This document shows positions 8,848 through 16,099 of a stretch of DNA of 37,344 bases, piece by piece. Source of the DNA: JAVJUS01 sp040220455 (GTDB lineage Bacteria > Pseudomonadota > Alphaproteobacteria > DSM-16000 > Inquilinaceae); the NCBI GenBank assembly GCA_040220455.1, contig JAVJUS010000038.1, forward strand, positions 1 to 37,344, written 5' to 3'. A model generated the notes under the pieces. It saw nothing but the letters and a program-made list of their open reading frames with translations. It did no database searches and was not told the DNA's origin. Position 1 is the stretch's first letter. Every line of letters starts with the position of its first letter. Made by a program: the position numbers and the translations under genes.

Positions 8848-8931
8848 TGGATCAACCGAGACATTTGAATCCCTTGGTCCTGACCGGAGGCGACGACACA
8901 AGCCATTCAAATGGCTTGATAAGTTGATCCA
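8848..8931. repeat. AT-rich nested inverted repeat
   Basis: The outer arms TGGATCAAC (8848-8856) and GTTGATCCA (8923-8931) are perfectly complementary. The inner arms CATTTGAAT (8862-8870) and ATTCAAATG (8905-8913) are also perfect. The right inner arm additionally sits in a small self-palindrome, CAAGCCATT-CA-AATGGCTTG. Base composition is clearly below the surroundings. It resembles a palindromic repeat or short MITE-like unit, or a structured RNA; no coding capacity. Confidence 0.6.
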
Positions 8932-8942
8932 TCGACAAAGTA

Positions 8943-8978
8943 CCTAGGCGTTCGAAGCGTCAGATTCGAACGACTAGG
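8943..8978. repeat. 36-bp palindrome with CTAGG ends
   Basis: CCTAG-G-CGTTCGAA (8943-8956), an 8-nt loop, then TTCGAACG-A-CTAGG (8965-8978). It forms 13 paired positions with a single G/A mismatch. It is immediately downstream of the previous AT-rich palindrome. The CCTAG/CTAGG ends are shared with the hairpin at 21703-21748. Confidence 0.65.
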
Positions 8979-9117
8979 GGGGATCCGGAAGGCACCCACG
9001 CCGGGGCGCATCGCCCCGAATGCGCGCGCGAAAGCGGGGCCCCCGCATCCCGAACGCGAGGGCCCCGTTCCCGCCCGGTGGCTTGCGGGGCGGCGCCGGC
9101 TCCGTTAGACGGGCGCC

Positions 9118-9783
9118 ATGATCCGCTCCCTCACGCTCGCGATCGAGCAGCTCGGCGATCCGGCGATCCGCCGGGTCCTGTGGCTCTCCATCGCGCTCAC
9201 CCTCGCCACCGCCGTCGCCCTGGTGGTCGGCGTCGCGGCCGCGCTCGGCTCGGTCGACGTCGTCGCGATCGGCTGGCTCGACACGGTCATCGACTGGCTG
9301 GGCGGGCTCGCCGCCGCGGTGCTGGCGATCATCTTCTTCCCCGCCGTCGTCGGCATCATCGCCAGCCTGTTCCTGGAGACCGTGGCCGACGCCGTGGAGG
9401 CTCGCCACTATCCCGGCCTCGGCCCGGCCCGCGGCCAGGGCGTGATCGAGGCGCTGGGCACGGCCTTGCGCTTCTTCGCCCTTCTGGTCATCGCCAACCT
9501 GATCGGTCTGGCGGTCGTCTACGTCATCCCGGGGATCAACGCGATCGTCTTCTACGCCGTCAACGGCTATCTGCTGGGGCGGGAATACTACGACCTCGTG
9601 GCGCTGCGCCGGCTCACGCCCGCGGCCGCGCGGGAGGCCAGGCGCGCGCGGGGCGGGACGGTGTTCGCCGCGGGTGTGGTGATCGCCGTCCTGTTGTCGA
9701 TTCCCATCGTGAATCTCCTCGCCCCGATCGTCGCGACGGCGTTCATGGTTCATATATTTCAGCGCGTTGTCATAAAGTCTTGA
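9118..9783 (+). CDS. EI24/CysZ-like integral membrane protein
   Basis: A 221-aa membrane protein with several hydrophobic segments (about residues 19-45, 57-84, 115-150, 180-205). The pattern FFPAVVGIIASLFLETVADAVEARHYPG, then a second hairpin ending INAIVFYAVNGYLLGREYYDLVALRR, is typical of the EI24 domain family, which includes the sulfate permease CysZ and many uncharacterised alphaproteobacterial members. Sulfate transport is possible but cannot be assigned: there are no sulfur-assimilation genes nearby. The ATG at 9118 is used because the hydrophobic core follows directly. It may be transcribed with the bactofilin gene 125 bp downstream. Confidence 0.8.
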   Translation: MIRSLTLAIEQLGDPAIRRVLWLSIALTLATAVALVVGVAAALGSVDVVAIGWLDTVIDWLGGLAAAVLAIIFFPAVVGIIASLFLETVADAVEARHYPGLGPARGQGVIEALGTALRFFALLVIANLIGLAVVYVIPGINAIVFYAVNGYLLGREYYDLVALRRLTPAAAREARRARGGTVFAAGVVIAVLLSIPIVNLLAPIVATAFMVHIFQRVVIKS

Positions 9784-9893
9784 CCATGCGCTTGAAAGCT
9801 TGTGTAACCTGAGTCAATTGGTGTTAGGGTTCGCGACGATCCCCGCTTCGCCCGATGGGCGAGCCCGCCGCGCTCCCCTCGGACAGGCTTACC

Positions 9894-9899
9894 GGAGGA
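9894..9899 (+). promoter_or_regulatory. Strong Shine-Dalgarno that decides the bactofilin start
   Basis: GGAGGA lies 9 nt before a GTG at 9909, favouring that codon over the in-frame ATG upstream at 9855, which has no comparable site, and the ATG downstream at 10149, which has only a moderate AAGGGA. Confidence 0.55.
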
Positions 9900-9908
9900 C
9901 ACGCGCCC

Positions 9909-10772
9909 GTGTTTCGCCGCCGCCCACCCGCCCTTCGCGACAGCGCCGCCGAGGAGCCTCGGCCGACGGAGCCCGGCTTCCGGGCGGGCGCCGATCGGGA
10001 TGCCCCCGACGGGACCATGGGCGACCGGACCACGGGCGACCGGACCGGTGCGGAAGAGTCGTCGGTGCGTCGGCTCGACGCCGGGCCGGCGGGCCCGGCC
10101 GGCGCGGGCGCGAGCGACGAGACGCCGCTGACTTTCAAGGGACGATCCATGGCTGACAGCAAGACGCCGAGCCCGCCGACGCGGCCCGACATGCCGCGCC
10201 GCGTCGTCGACATCCCGGGCGCCCCGTCGATCCCCGGCCGCAGTCGCCCGGGCGAGGCGACGGCCCAGGCGGCGCCGAGCGGCCAGCCGGCCGCCGGATC
10301 GGCGCCCGCGGGCACCGCGGCGACGACCGAGCGCAAGCTGATCGTCGGCCGGGAGATCTCCCTCAACGGCGAGATCAACGCCTGCGACCACCTGGTGGTG
10401 GAAGGCCGGGTCGAGGCCAAGCTGGCCGACTGCAAGACCATCGAGGTGGCCGAGGGCGGCACCTTCAAGGGCAGCGCCGAGATCGACGAGGCGACGATCG
10501 GTGGCCGCTTTGAGGGCGACCTGATCGTGCGCGGCCGCCTGCGGCTGACCAGCGGCGGCGTGATTTCCGGCACCGTGCATTACGGCGAGCTGGAGGTCGC
10601 GGCCGGCGGCCGGCTGATCGGCTCGATGGAGCCGCTGGAGTCCACCGTCACGCCGCTGGTCGACCCGAAGGAACGCGCCGGGCGCGAGTCCGCCGCCGGT
10701 CCGGAGACGGGCGGCGAGGGCCGGGACAGCCGCGACATGGCGCCGGCCGGCGGCTACGACGAGGCCGACTGA
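9909..10772 (+). CDS. Bactofilin (polymer-forming cytoskeletal protein)
   Basis: Bactofilins self-assemble without nucleotide into filaments that scaffold cell-wall and envelope enzymes. The core domain occupies about residues 140-240 and shows the typical right-handed beta-helix ladder: ERKLIVGREISLNGEI, LVVEGRVEAKL, TIEVAEGGTFKGSAEID, ATIGGRFEGDLIVRGRLRL, GVISGTVHYGELEVAAGGRLIGSM. It is flanked by a long disordered N-terminus (Pro/Arg/Gly-rich, with a small GDRT repeat) and a disordered C-terminal tail. GTG 9909 (287 aa) is chosen from its Shine-Dalgarno; an ATG at 10149 would give 207 aa with the same core. The next gene begins 2 nt after the stop, so the two are co-translated. Confidence 0.9.
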   Translation: MFRRRPPALRDSAAEEPRPTEPGFRAGADRDAPDGTMGDRTTGDRTGAEESSVRRLDAGPAGPAGAGASDETPLTFKGRSMADSKTPSPPTRPDMPRRVVDIPGAPSIPGRSRPGEATAQAAPSGQPAAGSAPAGTAATTERKLIVGREISLNGEINACDHLVVEGRVEAKLADCKTIEVAEGGTFKGSAEIDEATIGGRFEGDLIVRGRLRLTSGGVISGTVHYGELEVAAGGRLIGSMEPLESTVTPLVDPKERAGRESAAGPETGGEGRDSRDMAPAGGYDEAD

Positions 10773-10774
10773 CG

Positions 10775-11215
10775 ATGATCTGGCTGGGGGTCCGGCGAGG
10801 GGTCCGGCCGTGGCGGCGGCGAGGCATGGCGGGCATCGTCCTCGGGATGACCGCGAGCCTGTCGGTTGCCGCCTGCGCCACGGATGGGAACATGGCGGCA
10901 CGCTCGGTCGAGGGGGATCCGGAAAAGCTGATCGGTCTCGACGCCGTGGCGATCGCCGCGCTGCTGGGCGAGCCGGAGCTCAGGCGCCTGGAACGCCCGG
11001 CGGAGGTCTGGCAGTACCGATCTGACGCGTGCGTCTTCGACATCTTCCTGTATCGCGAGGAGCAGGGGCCGCGCGTCGTCTACTACGAAGCGCGGGAACG
11101 GCGCGGCGAGGGCGCCGCGGCGGCGCCCGGGGCGGGGCCCGAGGGCGCGATCCGCCAAGCCAACGCGCCGCGGTGCCTGGGCACGCTGCTGACGCGCACG
11201 GGGGCGGTCAGTTGA
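10775..11215 (+). CDS. Small predicted lipoprotein, unknown function
   Basis: A 146-aa protein with an Arg-rich n-region, a hydrophobic segment and lipobox VAAC (Cys34). The mature part has the pattern GLDAVAIAALLGEPELRRLERPAEVWQYRSDACVFDIFLY, which loosely recalls BamE/SmpA-type small outer-membrane lipoproteins (loop plus LG-P and W-Y-x-C strands). This is a resemblance only, and no function is assigned. The ATG lies 2 nt after the bactofilin stop, so the two form a transcriptional unit; the lipoprotein might anchor or report on a bactofilin-organised envelope process. A weak GC hairpin (GGCCGCC/GGCGGCC, 11332-11350) lies downstream. Confidence 0.75.
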   Translation: MIWLGVRRGVRPWRRRGMAGIVLGMTASLSVAACATDGNMAARSVEGDPEKLIGLDAVAIAALLGEPELRRLERPAEVWQYRSDACVFDIFLYREEQGPRVVYYEARERRGEGAAAAPGAGPEGAIRQANAPRCLGTLLTRTGAVS

Positions 11216-11453
11216 GCGCGGCGACCATGAATATGGCCCCGATGGCGAGAAACGTGATAATCCTGTCGGGAGAGCACGCGGAAGGCGATCCGCGGCGGGT
11301 GTCGTCGGCCCGCCGACCGGACGCGGTATCCGGCCGCCGTGCGGGCGGCCCGGTCGCGGCGGGAATCGCGAGAATGGCGGCGCGGAACGGTTGGCGGTTC
11401 GTGCGTGGCGACGAATACGACGACAACGGCGACAACAGCCGGCGAGGCGCGAG

Positions 11454-11912
11454 ATGATGAGGTCGGTAATCAACGGACTGATCGAGGGTGGGCGGATCGA
11501 CGGCGGGCCGCAGCGGCTCCTCTTCCTGTTCCTCAAGGTCGAGTTCGAGGGCGAAGGCGCAAGCACGGACGAAGGCGCGTTCGAAACGGCCGAGATCGCG
11601 ATCGACGCCACCGGCACCATGACCCCGGTCATGGTCACCGACCTGCCCGCCACCCGCGACCTGGACTTCGAGCGCATCGTCGACGAGGCCGATGACGTCA
11701 ACGAGGACTGGGAATACGTCATGATCGCCGCCTGCCCGGAGGAGGACGGCGACCTGGAGGAGCGCATCGAACGCTGTCTCGAGGACATGGCGACGCGGGT
11801 GATGACGGGCGGCGACCTGTCCCGCTTCCTGATCGTCGACCGGGCCCAGAACCCGGTTCATCTCGACGACGACGAGGACGAGGACTCGGTCATCCCGCCG
11901 ACGATCCATTGA
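11454..11912 (+). CDS. Conserved-looking acidic protein, unknown function
   Basis: A 152-aa soluble acidic protein with no signal peptide or membrane segment. I do not recognise a named family. Visible features are an N-terminal amphipathic stretch, a beta-rich core (RLLFLFLKVEFEGEG, AEIAIDATGTMTPVMVTDLP), and an acidic helical part (DLEERIERCLEDMATRVMTGGDLSRFLIVDRA). The C-terminus is very acidic (DDDEDEDS). Two adjacent ATGs (11454, 11457) can serve as start, and the upstream GAGGCG is a weak ribosome site. Codon use matches neighbours. The 238 bp between the lipoprotein stop and this gene has no clear promoter. The next downstream sequence is a repeat array. Confidence 0.72.
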   Translation: MMRSVINGLIEGGRIDGGPQRLLFLFLKVEFEGEGASTDEGAFETAEIAIDATGTMTPVMVTDLPATRDLDFERIVDEADDVNEDWEYVMIAACPEEDGDLEERIERCLEDMATRVMTGGDLSRFLIVDRAQNPVHLDDDEDEDSVIPPTIH

Positions 11913-11939
11913 TCGCGGGGACGGCCCACTTTACGACGT

Positions 11940-12241
11940 TGATGTCGGCATTCGGCTTCGCTCGGCCGACCTGCGCTTCTCCACACCCGTAGGGCGGTCG
12001 AGCGCCAGCGAGCCCGACATCGCCGACGCCGGAGCGGGCACCCCTGTCGGGTTCGCTTCGCTCAGCCGACCTACGCCTACCCCACACCCGTAGGTCGGTC
12101 GAGCGCCAGCGAGCCCGACATCGCCGACGCCGGAGCGGGCACCCTTGTCGGGTTCGCTTCGCTCAGCCGACCTACGCTGCTCCACACCCGTAGGTCGGTC
12201 GAGCGCCAGCGAGCCCGACATCGCCGACGCCGGAGCGGGCG
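11940..12241. repeat. Tandem array of ~100-bp intergenic repeats (about 3 copies)
   Basis: The marker CACACCCGTAG(G) starts at 11982, 12083 and 12183, giving units of 101 and 100 bp. A partial diverged unit precedes the first copy (11940-11981) and the last copy is truncated at 12241. Each full unit carries an arm GTAGGTCGG and a later GTCGGGTTCGCTTCGCTCAGCCGACCTAC, a widespread proteobacterial REP-like palindrome. The first copy has diverged more (GGGCGG for GGTCGG). The array fills the space between the converging unknown-function and TRAP-binding-protein genes and abuts the TRAP stop codon. Open frames here are by-products of the repeat. Confidence 0.88.
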
Positions 12242-12242
12242 C

Positions 12243-13313
12243 CTACCGGGCGTAGTCGGCGATCAGGGCGCGGGCTTCCTCGACCAGGGCCGCGGCGTCG
12301 ACGCCTTCCGCCGTCCGGGCGGCGATCCAATCGGCGATGACGGGTTCGGTCGCGGCCTTCCAGCGTGCCGTCTCGGCCTCGGTCAGCCGCACGATGGCGT
12401 TGCCCTCCGCCTCGGCCATGGCGCGGCCCGGCGCCTCGGCGGCGTCCCAGACGGCGCCGATCTCCCGCGCCAGCGCGATCCCCGAATTGGCGTCGATCAC
12501 CGCCTTCAGGTCGTCGGGCAGCCCCTCGTAGACCGCCTTGTTCATGGCGAACAGGAAGACGGCCGTGTAGAAGCCCCGCTCGCCCGGGATCTCGGTGTGG
12601 CTGTCGACCAGTTCCGGCACGCGCAAGGGGCGCGCCACCTCCCAAGGGATGACGGCGCCGTCGATCACGCCGCGCGACAAGGCTTCGGGCACCTGGGGCA
12701 CGGGCATGCCGGTGGGCACGGCGCCCAGCGCGGCCAGCGCGTCGTTGGTCACCCGCGTCGGGGCGCGCACCCGCTTGCCCTCGAGATCCTCCAGCCTGCG
12801 CACCGGCTCGCCGCGCATGTGGAAGGTGCCCGGCGCGTGGACATGCAGCATCAGAACGTGGACGTCGCCGTACTCCGCCCGCAGATGGCGCTCGTAGAAG
12901 GCCTGGGCGGCCTGGCTTGTCGCCTCGGCGCTCGCCGCCATGAAGGGCAGCTCAAAGACCTCGGTCAGCGGGAACCGGCCCGGGGTGTAGCCCGGCAGGG
13001 TCCAGACCACGTCGACGACGCCGTCGCGCACCTGGTCGTAGAGCGCGGGCGGCGCGCCGCCGAGCTGCATGGCCGGATAGATCTCCACCGCGATGCGGCC
13101 GCCCGACTGCGCCTCCAGCCGCTCCGCCCAGGGGACGATGAAGTCGGCATGGGTGGTCGAGCTCGTCGACAGGAAGTGCTGCACGCGCAGCGTCACCTCC
13201 TGGGCGCGCGCCGGCGCGACGGGGGCGAGCAGCGCGGCGAGGCCCATGGCGAGGCCCGCCAGGAGTGCCAAGGTCGCTTGACGCGTGCGGGGCGGAACAG
13301 ACCTCGTGTGCAT
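12243..13313 (-). CDS. dctP: TRAP transporter periplasmic substrate-binding protein (DctP family)
   Basis: A 356-aa periplasmic solute receptor. The signal peptide spans about residues 1-37 (LALLAGLAMGLAALLAPVAPARA-Q). The mature protein opens with VTLRVQHFLSTSSTTHADFIVPWAERLEAQSGGRIAVEIYPAMQLGG and has the DctP specificity-helix region LEGKRVRAPTRVTNDALAALGAVPTGMPVPQVPEALSRGVIDGAVIPW, whose Arg normally binds a substrate carboxylate. The ligand is probably an organic anion; identity unknown. No DctQ or DctM membrane subunit is visible nearby, so it is an orphan receptor. Divergent from exonuclease III. The ATG at 13313 gives a normal signal peptide. Confidence 0.93.
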   Translation of the reverse strand: MHTRSVPPRTRQATLALLAGLAMGLAALLAPVAPARAQEVTLRVQHFLSTSSTTHADFIVPWAERLEAQSGGRIAVEIYPAMQLGGAPPALYDQVRDGVVDVVWTLPGYTPGRFPLTEVFELPFMAASAEATSQAAQAFYERHLRAEYGDVHVLMLHVHAPGTFHMRGEPVRRLEDLEGKRVRAPTRVTNDALAALGAVPTGMPVPQVPEALSRGVIDGAVIPWEVARPLRVPELVDSHTEIPGERGFYTAVFLFAMNKAVYEGLPDDLKAVIDANSGIALAREIGAVWDAAEAPGRAMAEAEGNAIVRLTEAETARWKAATEPVIADWIAARTAEGVDAAALVEEARALIADYAR

Positions 13314-13680
13314 CGACGGTCCTCATCCGGTGCGAAGGCGCCCGCGCCGACTCGCCGGCCGGGCCGGGCGCATTCAGCCACCCCGCCGCGCCGCCCGCAA
13401 CACCCCCGTACCGGGCCGAGGGCGCGCCCGCGGCGGCCGTGCCGCGCGCCAGCCCTCTTGACGCCCGGCACGCCCCGGCGCAGGCTTGTTCCACGTGGCC
13501 GGTCCGCCGGCGACGATCCAGCCGTCGCAATGCCTGTGCGACGACACCGGCCGGCCTCGCGACCGCGGGCGGGGCCGGGCCCGACATGACGAGAGACCGT
13601 GTACGGGAGCCGCTGCCGAAGGGCGACGGCTCCCGTCCGACGAGTCCCGCCCCGTAGCCCCAGCGGAACCGGCCGGACCC
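13314..13680. other. 367-bp divergent intergenic region (TRAP receptor / xthA)
   Basis: No supported gene; the plus-strand frame leading into xthA is open far upstream but has no family similarity there. TTGACG at 13458-13463 is a possible -35 box reading toward xthA, without a convincing -10. The 8-bp palindrome CCACGTGG lies at 13491-13498. I see no SOS box or other recognisable operator. Confidence 0.4.
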
Positions 13681-14475
13681 ATGCGGATCGCCACCTGGAA
13701 CATCAACTCGGTGCGCCTGCGCCGCGACCTGGTCCTGCGCCTGATCGCGGAGGAGGCGCCGGACGTCGTCTGCCTGCAGGAAACCAAGGTTCCGGACCCG
13801 CAATTCCCGGCCGAGCCGTTCGTCGAGGCGGGCTACGGCCACATCGCGACGGCGGGGATGAAGGGATACAACGGCGTCGCCATCCTCTCCCGCCTGCCGC
13901 TGCAGAGCTGGGACGTGTTGCACTGGTGCGCGCGGGAGGACTGCCGCCACGTCATCGGCCGGCTGCCCGGCGGGGTGGAGCTGCACAATCTCTACGTCCC
14001 GGCCGGCGGCGACGTGCCGGACCCGGACGAGAATCCGAAATTCGCGCACAAGCTCCAGTTCCTCGACGAGATGACCGCGTGGTGGGCCCGGGAGCGCGAC
14101 GCCCGCACGCCGATGGTCCTGGTCGGCGACCTGAACATCGCGCCGCTGGAAAACGACGTCTGGTCGCACAGGCAGATGCTCGACGTGGTCAGCCATACGC
14201 CGATCGAGGTCGACCGGCTGTCGGCCATGCAGGGCTCGCTCGGCTGGATCGACGCCGTGCGCCGCTTCGTGCCGCCGGAGGAGAAGCTCTTCACCTGGTG
14301 GAGCTACCGGGCGCGCGACTGGGACGCCTCGGACCGGGGCCGGCGGCTCGACCATGTCTGGGTGACGCCGCCGCTGGCCGACGGGCTGAAGGGCGCCCGG
14401 GTCATCCGCCCGGCCCGCGGCTGGGCGCCGAAGCCGTCGGACCACGTGCCGGTCATCGTCGACCTGGACGTCTGA
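13681..14475 (+). CDS. xthA: Exodeoxyribonuclease III (AP endonuclease, ExoIII/XthA type)
   Basis: A 264-aa cytoplasmic DNA-repair nuclease that cleaves at abasic sites and removes 3'-blocking groups with Mg2+. The full endonuclease/exonuclease/phosphatase motif set is present: MRIATWNINSVR at the N-terminus, VVCLQETKVPD with the metal-binding Glu, GMKGYNGVAILS, NLYVPAGGD, VLVGDLNIAP with catalytic Asp/Asn, TWWSYRARDWDASDRGRRLDHVWV, and the terminal SDHVPVIVDLD with the catalytic His. ATG 13681 is the family start; the frame is open further upstream but unrelated. It appears monocistronic, followed by the convergent histidine-kinase gene 37 nt away. Confidence 0.96.
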   Translation: MRIATWNINSVRLRRDLVLRLIAEEAPDVVCLQETKVPDPQFPAEPFVEAGYGHIATAGMKGYNGVAILSRLPLQSWDVLHWCAREDCRHVIGRLPGGVELHNLYVPAGGDVPDPDENPKFAHKLQFLDEMTAWWARERDARTPMVLVGDLNIAPLENDVWSHRQMLDVVSHTPIEVDRLSAMQGSLGWIDAVRRFVPPEEKLFTWWSYRARDWDASDRGRRLDHVWVTPPLADGLKGARVIRPARGWAPKPSDHVPVIVDLDV

Positions 14476-14512
14476 GGGCCGGCGCCGCCGCCGCCACCCT
14501 CACGCCACCAGT

Positions 14513-16099
14513 TCACGCTCCCTCGCCGTCGCGCGGCAGCGGCAGCGTCAGGACCGCTCGGGCGCCGCCGCCGGGGCGGTTGTCCAGCACCACCTCCCCG
14601 CCATGGGCCCGGGCGACGGAGCGCGCGATGGTCAGGCCCAGGCCGATGCCGCCGGTCTCCCGGCTGCGGGAGGCCTCGCCGCGCACGAAGGGCTCGAACA
14701 GGCCGTCGCGCCGGTCCTCGGGAACGCCGGGCCCGTCGTCGTCGACCACGACCCGCGCGGTCACGCCGTCGGGGGCGCCGTCGAAGTCGAGCGCGACGCG
14801 GGCGTTGCCGCCGTAGCGCACGGCGTTCTCCACCAGATTGGCGACCGCCCGGCGCAGCGTCGCGGGCCGGCAGGCGGCGACCAGCGGCGGCCCCTCGGCC
14901 AGCACCGCGTCGTGGCCGAGCGCGGCTGTGTCGTCGACCACGCTGTCGACCAGCGCGCGCAGGTCCACCCGGCGCGTCGCCTCGGGCGTCGCCTCCTCCC
15001 GCGCGAAGGCGAGCGTCGCCTCGATCATCCCCGTCATCGCCTCGAGCGTCGCCAGCATGCGCTCGCGCGTCTCGGCGTCCTCGACCATCTCGGCGCGCAG
15101 GCGCAGGCTCGTCACCGGCGTGCGCAGGTCGTGGCCGATGGCGGCGAGCAGCCGGGTCCGGTCGGCGACGAAGCGCGTCAGCCGGTCCTGCATGGTGTTG
15201 AAGGCCGCGGTCAGCCGGCGGATCTCGATCGGGCCGGCCGTGGCGTCGAGCGGTGCCACCGCCTCGCCCCGGCCCAGCGCCTCCGCCGCCGCGCCGACGC
15301 GGGCCAGCGGCCGGGTCAGCCGGCGCACCAGCAGGAAGGTCAGGATCATGACGGCGAGCGCGGCGAGCCCCAGCCCCACCACCGGCGCGGCGGCATAGCC
15401 GGGCGGCGCGGCCGGCGTCGCCGTCTCGAGCCAGAGCCAGGGGCCGCCGGGGCCGGCCGCGTCGCCGGCGCCCGGCCCGTCGAGCCGGATCGCCGCCACC
15501 AGGATCAGGGAGTCGGGCGGCGGGCGCGGCGGGCCGCCCCGGTCGTCGCGATCGTCGCGATCGTCGCGGTCCTCCCGGTCGTCTCGATCATCGTCGTCGT
15601 CGCTCTCGTCCTCGCCGAAACCGCGCCGGCCGTTGCCGTGATGGGCGTCGTGGAGCCGGTCGTGCAGCGCCGGCGGCATCGCCATCGGCGGCGAGGGGCG
15701 GTCCCGGTGGAAGGGCGCGACCAGCCGGCTGCGCAGGGCCCCGGCGTCGAGCCGGACCTCCGCCACGCCGGGCAATTCCCCGGCCAGCCGAGCGGCGATG
15801 CGCGTCTCGCGCGGGCTCATCGCGTCGGCGGCGATCGGGCTGTCGGCGAGCAGCGCGAAGCGCAGGCGCGGCGAGCTCATCGCCCGCAGGACGACGCCCT
15901 GGCGCTCCGGCGGCGTCTCCTCCAGCAGGCGGATGGCGGCGGCGGTGCGCTGGAAGACCTCCTCCCGCCCGGCGGCGAGCAGGGCCAGGCGCCGCTCGTC
16001 GGCGAACAACGCGATACCGATCGCCTGGGCGACCACGAGCGCCAGCAGCAGCGACGCGACGAGCTGGCCGGCCAGCGTGCGGGGCAGCAGGCGCCTCAT
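14513..16099 (-). CDS. Sensor histidine kinase with Asp-rich periplasmic domain
   Basis: A 528-aa inner-membrane kinase of the EnvZ/OmpR-partner class. Order: transmembrane helix 1 (about residues 10-32); periplasmic domain (about 33-230); transmembrane helix 2 (about 232-258, ending LVRRL); HAMP; dimerisation/phosphoacceptor domain with AAIGHDLRTPV (His323); and ATPase domain with N box NLVENAVRYG (about 420), DDDGPGVPED and GGIGLGLTIARS. The periplasmic domain contains HDAHHGNGRRGFGEDE followed by repeated DDR/DDDD (about residues 155-187), an unusual acidic, His-containing stretch that could bind cations. It follows the regulator gene with a 4-nt overlap (ATGA). The divergent EF-hand gene makes calcium or another divalent metal a reasonable guess for the signal. 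Confidence 0.95.
   Translation of the reverse strand: MRRLLPRTLAGQLVASLLLALVVAQAIGIALFADERRLALLAAGREEVFQRTAAAIRLLEETPPERQGVVLRAMSSPRLRFALLADSPIAADAMSPRETRIAARLAGELPGVAEVRLDAGALRSRLVAPFHRDRPSPPMAMPPALHDRLHDAHHGNGRRGFGEDESDDDDDRDDREDRDDRDDRDDRGGPPRPPPDSLILVAAIRLDGPGAGDAAGPGGPWLWLETATPAAPPGYAAAPVVGLGLAALAVMILTFLLVRRLTRPLARVGAAAEALGRGEAVAPLDATAGPIEIRRLTAAFNTMQDRLTRFVADRTRLLAAIGHDLRTPVTSLRLRAEMVEDAETRERMLATLEAMTGMIEATLAFAREEATPEATRRVDLRALVDSVVDDTAALGHDAVLAEGPPLVAACRPATLRRAVANLVENAVRYGGNARVALDFDGAPDGVTARVVVDDDGPGVPEDRRDGLFEPFVRGEASRSRETGGIGLGLTIARSVARAHGGEVVLDNRPGGGARAVLTLPLPRDGEGA
15538..15612 (-). repeat. Low-complexity repeat encoding the Asp/Arg tract
   Basis: A run of GATCGTCGC-type 9-bp units (plus-strand reading) encodes repeated Asp-Asp-Arg and then poly-Asp in the periplasmic domain of the histidine kinase. 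The unit length is a multiple of three, so slippage would change tract length without a frameshift. Confidence 0.8.

Larger units (their letters stand above)
8717..9117. other. 401-bp divergent intergenic region with several palindromes
   Basis: No supported gene. Three parts can be seen. 8717-8845 is GC-rich leader of the kinase gene. 8848-8978 is markedly AT-richer and holds two palindromic units (annotated separately). 9002-9067 holds two GC hairpins: CGGGGCG/CGCCCCG (9002-9008 and 9012-9018, loop CAT) and CGGGGCCC/GGGCCCCG (9035-9042 and 9060-9067). Promoters for both flanking genes should lie here, but no convincing -35/-10 pair was found. Confidence 0.5.

Noticed and set aside
9786..9838. 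Promoter upstream of the bactofilin gene (TTGAAA or TTGTGT with a TGTTAG box)
   Set aside because: The -10 matches are poor and several alternative pairings fit equally well, so no specific promoter is claimed.
9855..9908. Bactofilin start at ATG 9855
   Set aside because: No Shine-Dalgarno before it, while GTG 9909 has GGAGGA at 9-nt spacing; kept only as an alternative.
11931..12221. Short frames with repeated peptide GARSGVGDVGLAGARPTYGCG
   Set aside because: Explained by the ~100-bp DNA repeat; the unit length is not a multiple of three, so the frame shifts between copies, and there is no ribosome site.
11940..12241. CRISPR array
   Set aside because: The repeating unit is ~100 bp with no alternating short repeat and unique spacer; adjacent units are near-identical throughout.
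12952..14445. Minus-strand open frame spanning the TRAP-receptor 5' end and antisense to xthA
   Set aside because: It overlaps two genes with strong family motifs in other frames and has no domain of its own.
15538..15612. CRISPR-like or regulatory short repeat
   Set aside because: It lies inside the histidine kinase reading frame and encodes the Asp/Arg tract.
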